5,960 nt of DNA from Fimbriimonadales bacterium (GTDB lineage Bacteria; Armatimonadota; Fimbriimonadia; Fimbriimonadales; GBS-DC). Shown here piece by piece: positions 5,046 through 5,960 of this stretch (position 1 is the stretch's first letter; the number at the start of each line of letters is the position of its first letter). The notes beneath the pieces are model-generated. The model made no database searches. It was not told the DNA's origin and saw only the letters and a list, made by a program, of their open reading frames with translations. Location of the stretch: positions 1-5,960 of the forward strand of contig JAOAFW010000426.1 in NCBI GenBank assembly GCA_026416065.1, read 5' to 3'. The translations under genes and the position numbers were made by a program.

Positions 5046-5390
5046 CTAACCCAGTGCGCCGTGCGCTTTTAGCCACCGTAGCGCCGCCGCCGCATAGCGA
5101 CGTGAGCTCCCCGTGAGGTCGCGCACCTGTGCCACTTTCACGGGTGCGGATAAAGTTTTTAGCTGATCAGCAAGGCGTTGCAGGGTTTCAGCCGCAAAGC
5201 AAATCCCCTCACCCACATCGACAATCTCGCCTCGTTCAATGCCGAGTCTCAACATCGCGCGAATAGCGTCAGGCGGCGCACCAATCAGATGCGCCGCCAA
5301 CTTCACAGACGGGGGTGTCATCCCCGCCTCACGATACAACGCCACGACACGCTGATAGAAAGCCTCCTGACGCGGTTTGAGTGCACTCAT
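5046..5390 (-). CDS. Orphan SelB C-terminal winged-helix protein, possibly frameshifted
   Basis: Predicted 114-aa protein starting at ATG 5390 (MSALKPRQEAF). The whole length resembles the C-terminal part of the selenocysteine-specific elongation factor SelB. Residues 8-70 look like one winged helix (YREAGMTPPSVKLAAHL, RGEIVDVGEGICF). Residues 75-114 match the final winged helix that binds the SECIS hairpin in SelB (VKVAQVRDLTGSSRRYAAAALRWL, compare family 'RDLLGTSRKYALPLLEYLD'). The GTPase and translation-factor domains, some 400-plus residues in SelB, are absent, and the sequence upstream belongs to another gene. The last domain ends early at a TAG where the family continues into the beta wing; removing one base there opens a frame that resembles the missing part. 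The frame stays open upstream to an ATG at 5483, but that part overlaps the dioxygenase gene and shows no homology. No good SD precedes 5390. It is either an orphan nucleic-acid-binding module or a remnant of selB. The gap to the dioxygenase gene is 46 nt, same strand. Confidence 0.65.
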   Translation of the reverse strand: MSALKPRQEAFYQRVVALYREAGMTPPSVKLAAHLIGAPPDAIRAMLRLGIERGEIVDVGEGICFAAETLQRLADQLKTLSAPVKVAQVRDLTGSSRRYAAAALRWLKAHGALG

Positions 5391-5436
5391 GGCAGATGGG
5401 TACGACCAGCACGGACGCCGGGCACCATTACCCTGC

Positions 5437-5960
5437 CTACCAGGTATCCGTCTTGCCCGACTGGTCGGGCTGAATCGGCGCACCGAGCCACGAGAACGGA
5501 TAGCTGGGGTCTTCCAGCTCCAGGGAGGCTTTCGCCACTTGCAGCGGGCGGAAGGTGTCCATCATCACCGCCATCTCTTCGGTGTGCGTTGCGCCCAGAC
5601 TCGCCTCGACCGCGCCCGGCTGCGGCCCGTGCGGAATGCCCGACGGGTGCAGCGTAATCGAGCCGACCTCAATCCCGCGCCGACTGCCGAACTTCTTGTT
5701 CACATAATACAGCACCTCGTCGCTGTCGAGGTTGCTGTGGTTATAGGGCACGGGAATCGCCTGCGGGTGATAGTCCAGCATGCGCGGGCAGAAGGAGCAG
5801 ACCACGAACCCGGGTCCTTCAAAGGTTTGATGTACAGGCGGCGGCTGATGAATACGCCCCGTGATGGGTTCGAAGTCGTGGATGTTGAACGCCCACGGAT
5901 ACACATAGCCGTCCCAGCCGACGACATCAAACGGGTGATGCTCATAGTGATAGGCGTACA
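5437..5960 (-). CDS. hmgA: Homogentisate 1,2-dioxygenase, 5'-truncated by window edge
   Basis: Fe(II) ring-cleaving dioxygenase that converts homogentisate to 4-maleylacetoacetate in tyrosine and phenylalanine catabolism; cytoplasmic. The visible 173 residues are the C-terminal part, open to the window edge. Numbering the first complete codon (5958-5956) as 1, HHPFDVVGWDGYVYPWAFN (7-25) and DFEPITGRIHQPPPVHQTFE (28-47) are family signatures. The iron ligands are expected at His74 in PYNHSN, Glu81 in SDEV and His110 in IPHGP; together they form the cupin-type metal site. The His-to-His spacing of 36 equals that of His335 and His371 in the human enzyme. The next conserved block is MMDTFRPL. The C-terminus ends in a Lys/Asp-containing tail at TAG 5439-5437. 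Family members are about 380-440 aa, so more than half lies outside the window. No sequence oddity was seen. Other genes of the tyrosine pathway may lie upstream, out of view. Confidence 0.92.
   Translation of the reverse strand, partial: YAYHYEHHPFDVVGWDGYVYPWAFNIHDFEPITGRIHQPPPVHQTFEGPGFVVCSFCPRMLDYHPQAIPVPYNHSNLDSDEVLYYVNKKFGSRRGIEVGSITLHPSGIPHGPQPGAVEASLGATHTEEMAVMMDTFRPLQVAKASLELEDPSYPFSWLGAPIQPDQSGKTDTW

Noticed and set aside
4988..5070. Bidirectional Rho-independent terminator between the convergent genes
   Set aside because: The candidate repeats (GCGC near 5055-5070, CGTACG near 5026-5031) form only 4-6 bp stems without a suitable T-run, so I do not call a terminator.
5391..5483. 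N-terminal extension of the SelB-like protein to an ATG at 5483
   Set aside because: The extra 31 residues are low-complexity, overlap the dioxygenase coding end, and have no counterpart in SelB; the ATG at 5390 coincides with the start of homology.
5178..5657. Plus-strand open frame opposite the SelB-like and dioxygenase genes
   Set aside because: It is Arg/Pro-rich with no recognisable motif, while the minus strand carries clear conserved signatures over the same bases.
1..5960. CRISPR array, tRNA or rRNA gene, transposase, or phage gene
   Set aside because: No regularly spaced repeats, cloverleaf sequences, rRNA-like segments or transposase motifs were seen on either strand.

Overview
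The window is a compact bacterial segment with almost no non-coding DNA. It has seven genes rightward (1-4985) and two leftward (5046-5960), meeting tail to tail around 4986-5045. The composition is GC-rich, Shine-Dalgarno (SD) sites are strong, and genes overlap or nearly abut. The TrmB homologue has a long C-terminal extension of the kind known from thermophiles such as Aquifex. This suits a thermophilic or moderately thermophilic free-living bacterium. An Armatimonadota-like lineage is my guess from the general look of the proteins; it is an inference without database support.

Left part (1-768): the 3' portion of birA, the biotin protein ligase gene, cut by the window edge. An imperfect palindrome of about 85 bp (418-502) lies inside the gene and is translated in frame as an extra linker between the catalytic core and the C-terminal domain. 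It looks like a small palindromic repeat element that entered a coding sequence without destroying it.

Central operon (778-3758): a 71-aa heavy-metal-associated (HMA) CxxC protein, a six-helix membrane histidine kinase of the NarL/DesK type, its LuxR/NarL-type response regulator (13-nt overlap with the kinase gene), and trmB (3-nt gap). A consensus TATAAT overlaps the birA stop codon just before the HMA start. The HMA protein may give the two-component system a metal input, but this is inferred from position only.

Second rightward unit (3798-4985): a cyclophilin-type peptidyl-prolyl isomerase lipoprotein, then a GAF-domain protein of the free-methionine-(R)-sulfoxide reductase family in which the first of the three family cysteines is replaced by His. 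A TACAAT box and an excellent SD site precede this pair. The theme is folding and oxidative repair of proteins.

Leftward unit (5960-5046): the 3' part of a homogentisate 1,2-dioxygenase gene (tyrosine/phenylacetate catabolism), followed by a 114-aa protein that reads like the last two winged-helix domains of the selenocysteine elongation factor SelB, without any GTPase part. Its last domain stops early, and the rest of the fold seems to continue in another frame, so it may be a frameshifted remnant or an orphan module.

The items most worth a second look are the in-frame palindrome in birA, the orphan SelB tail with its apparent frameshift, the Asp-to-Cys change in the TrmB signature motif, and the Cys-to-His change in the GAF protein.
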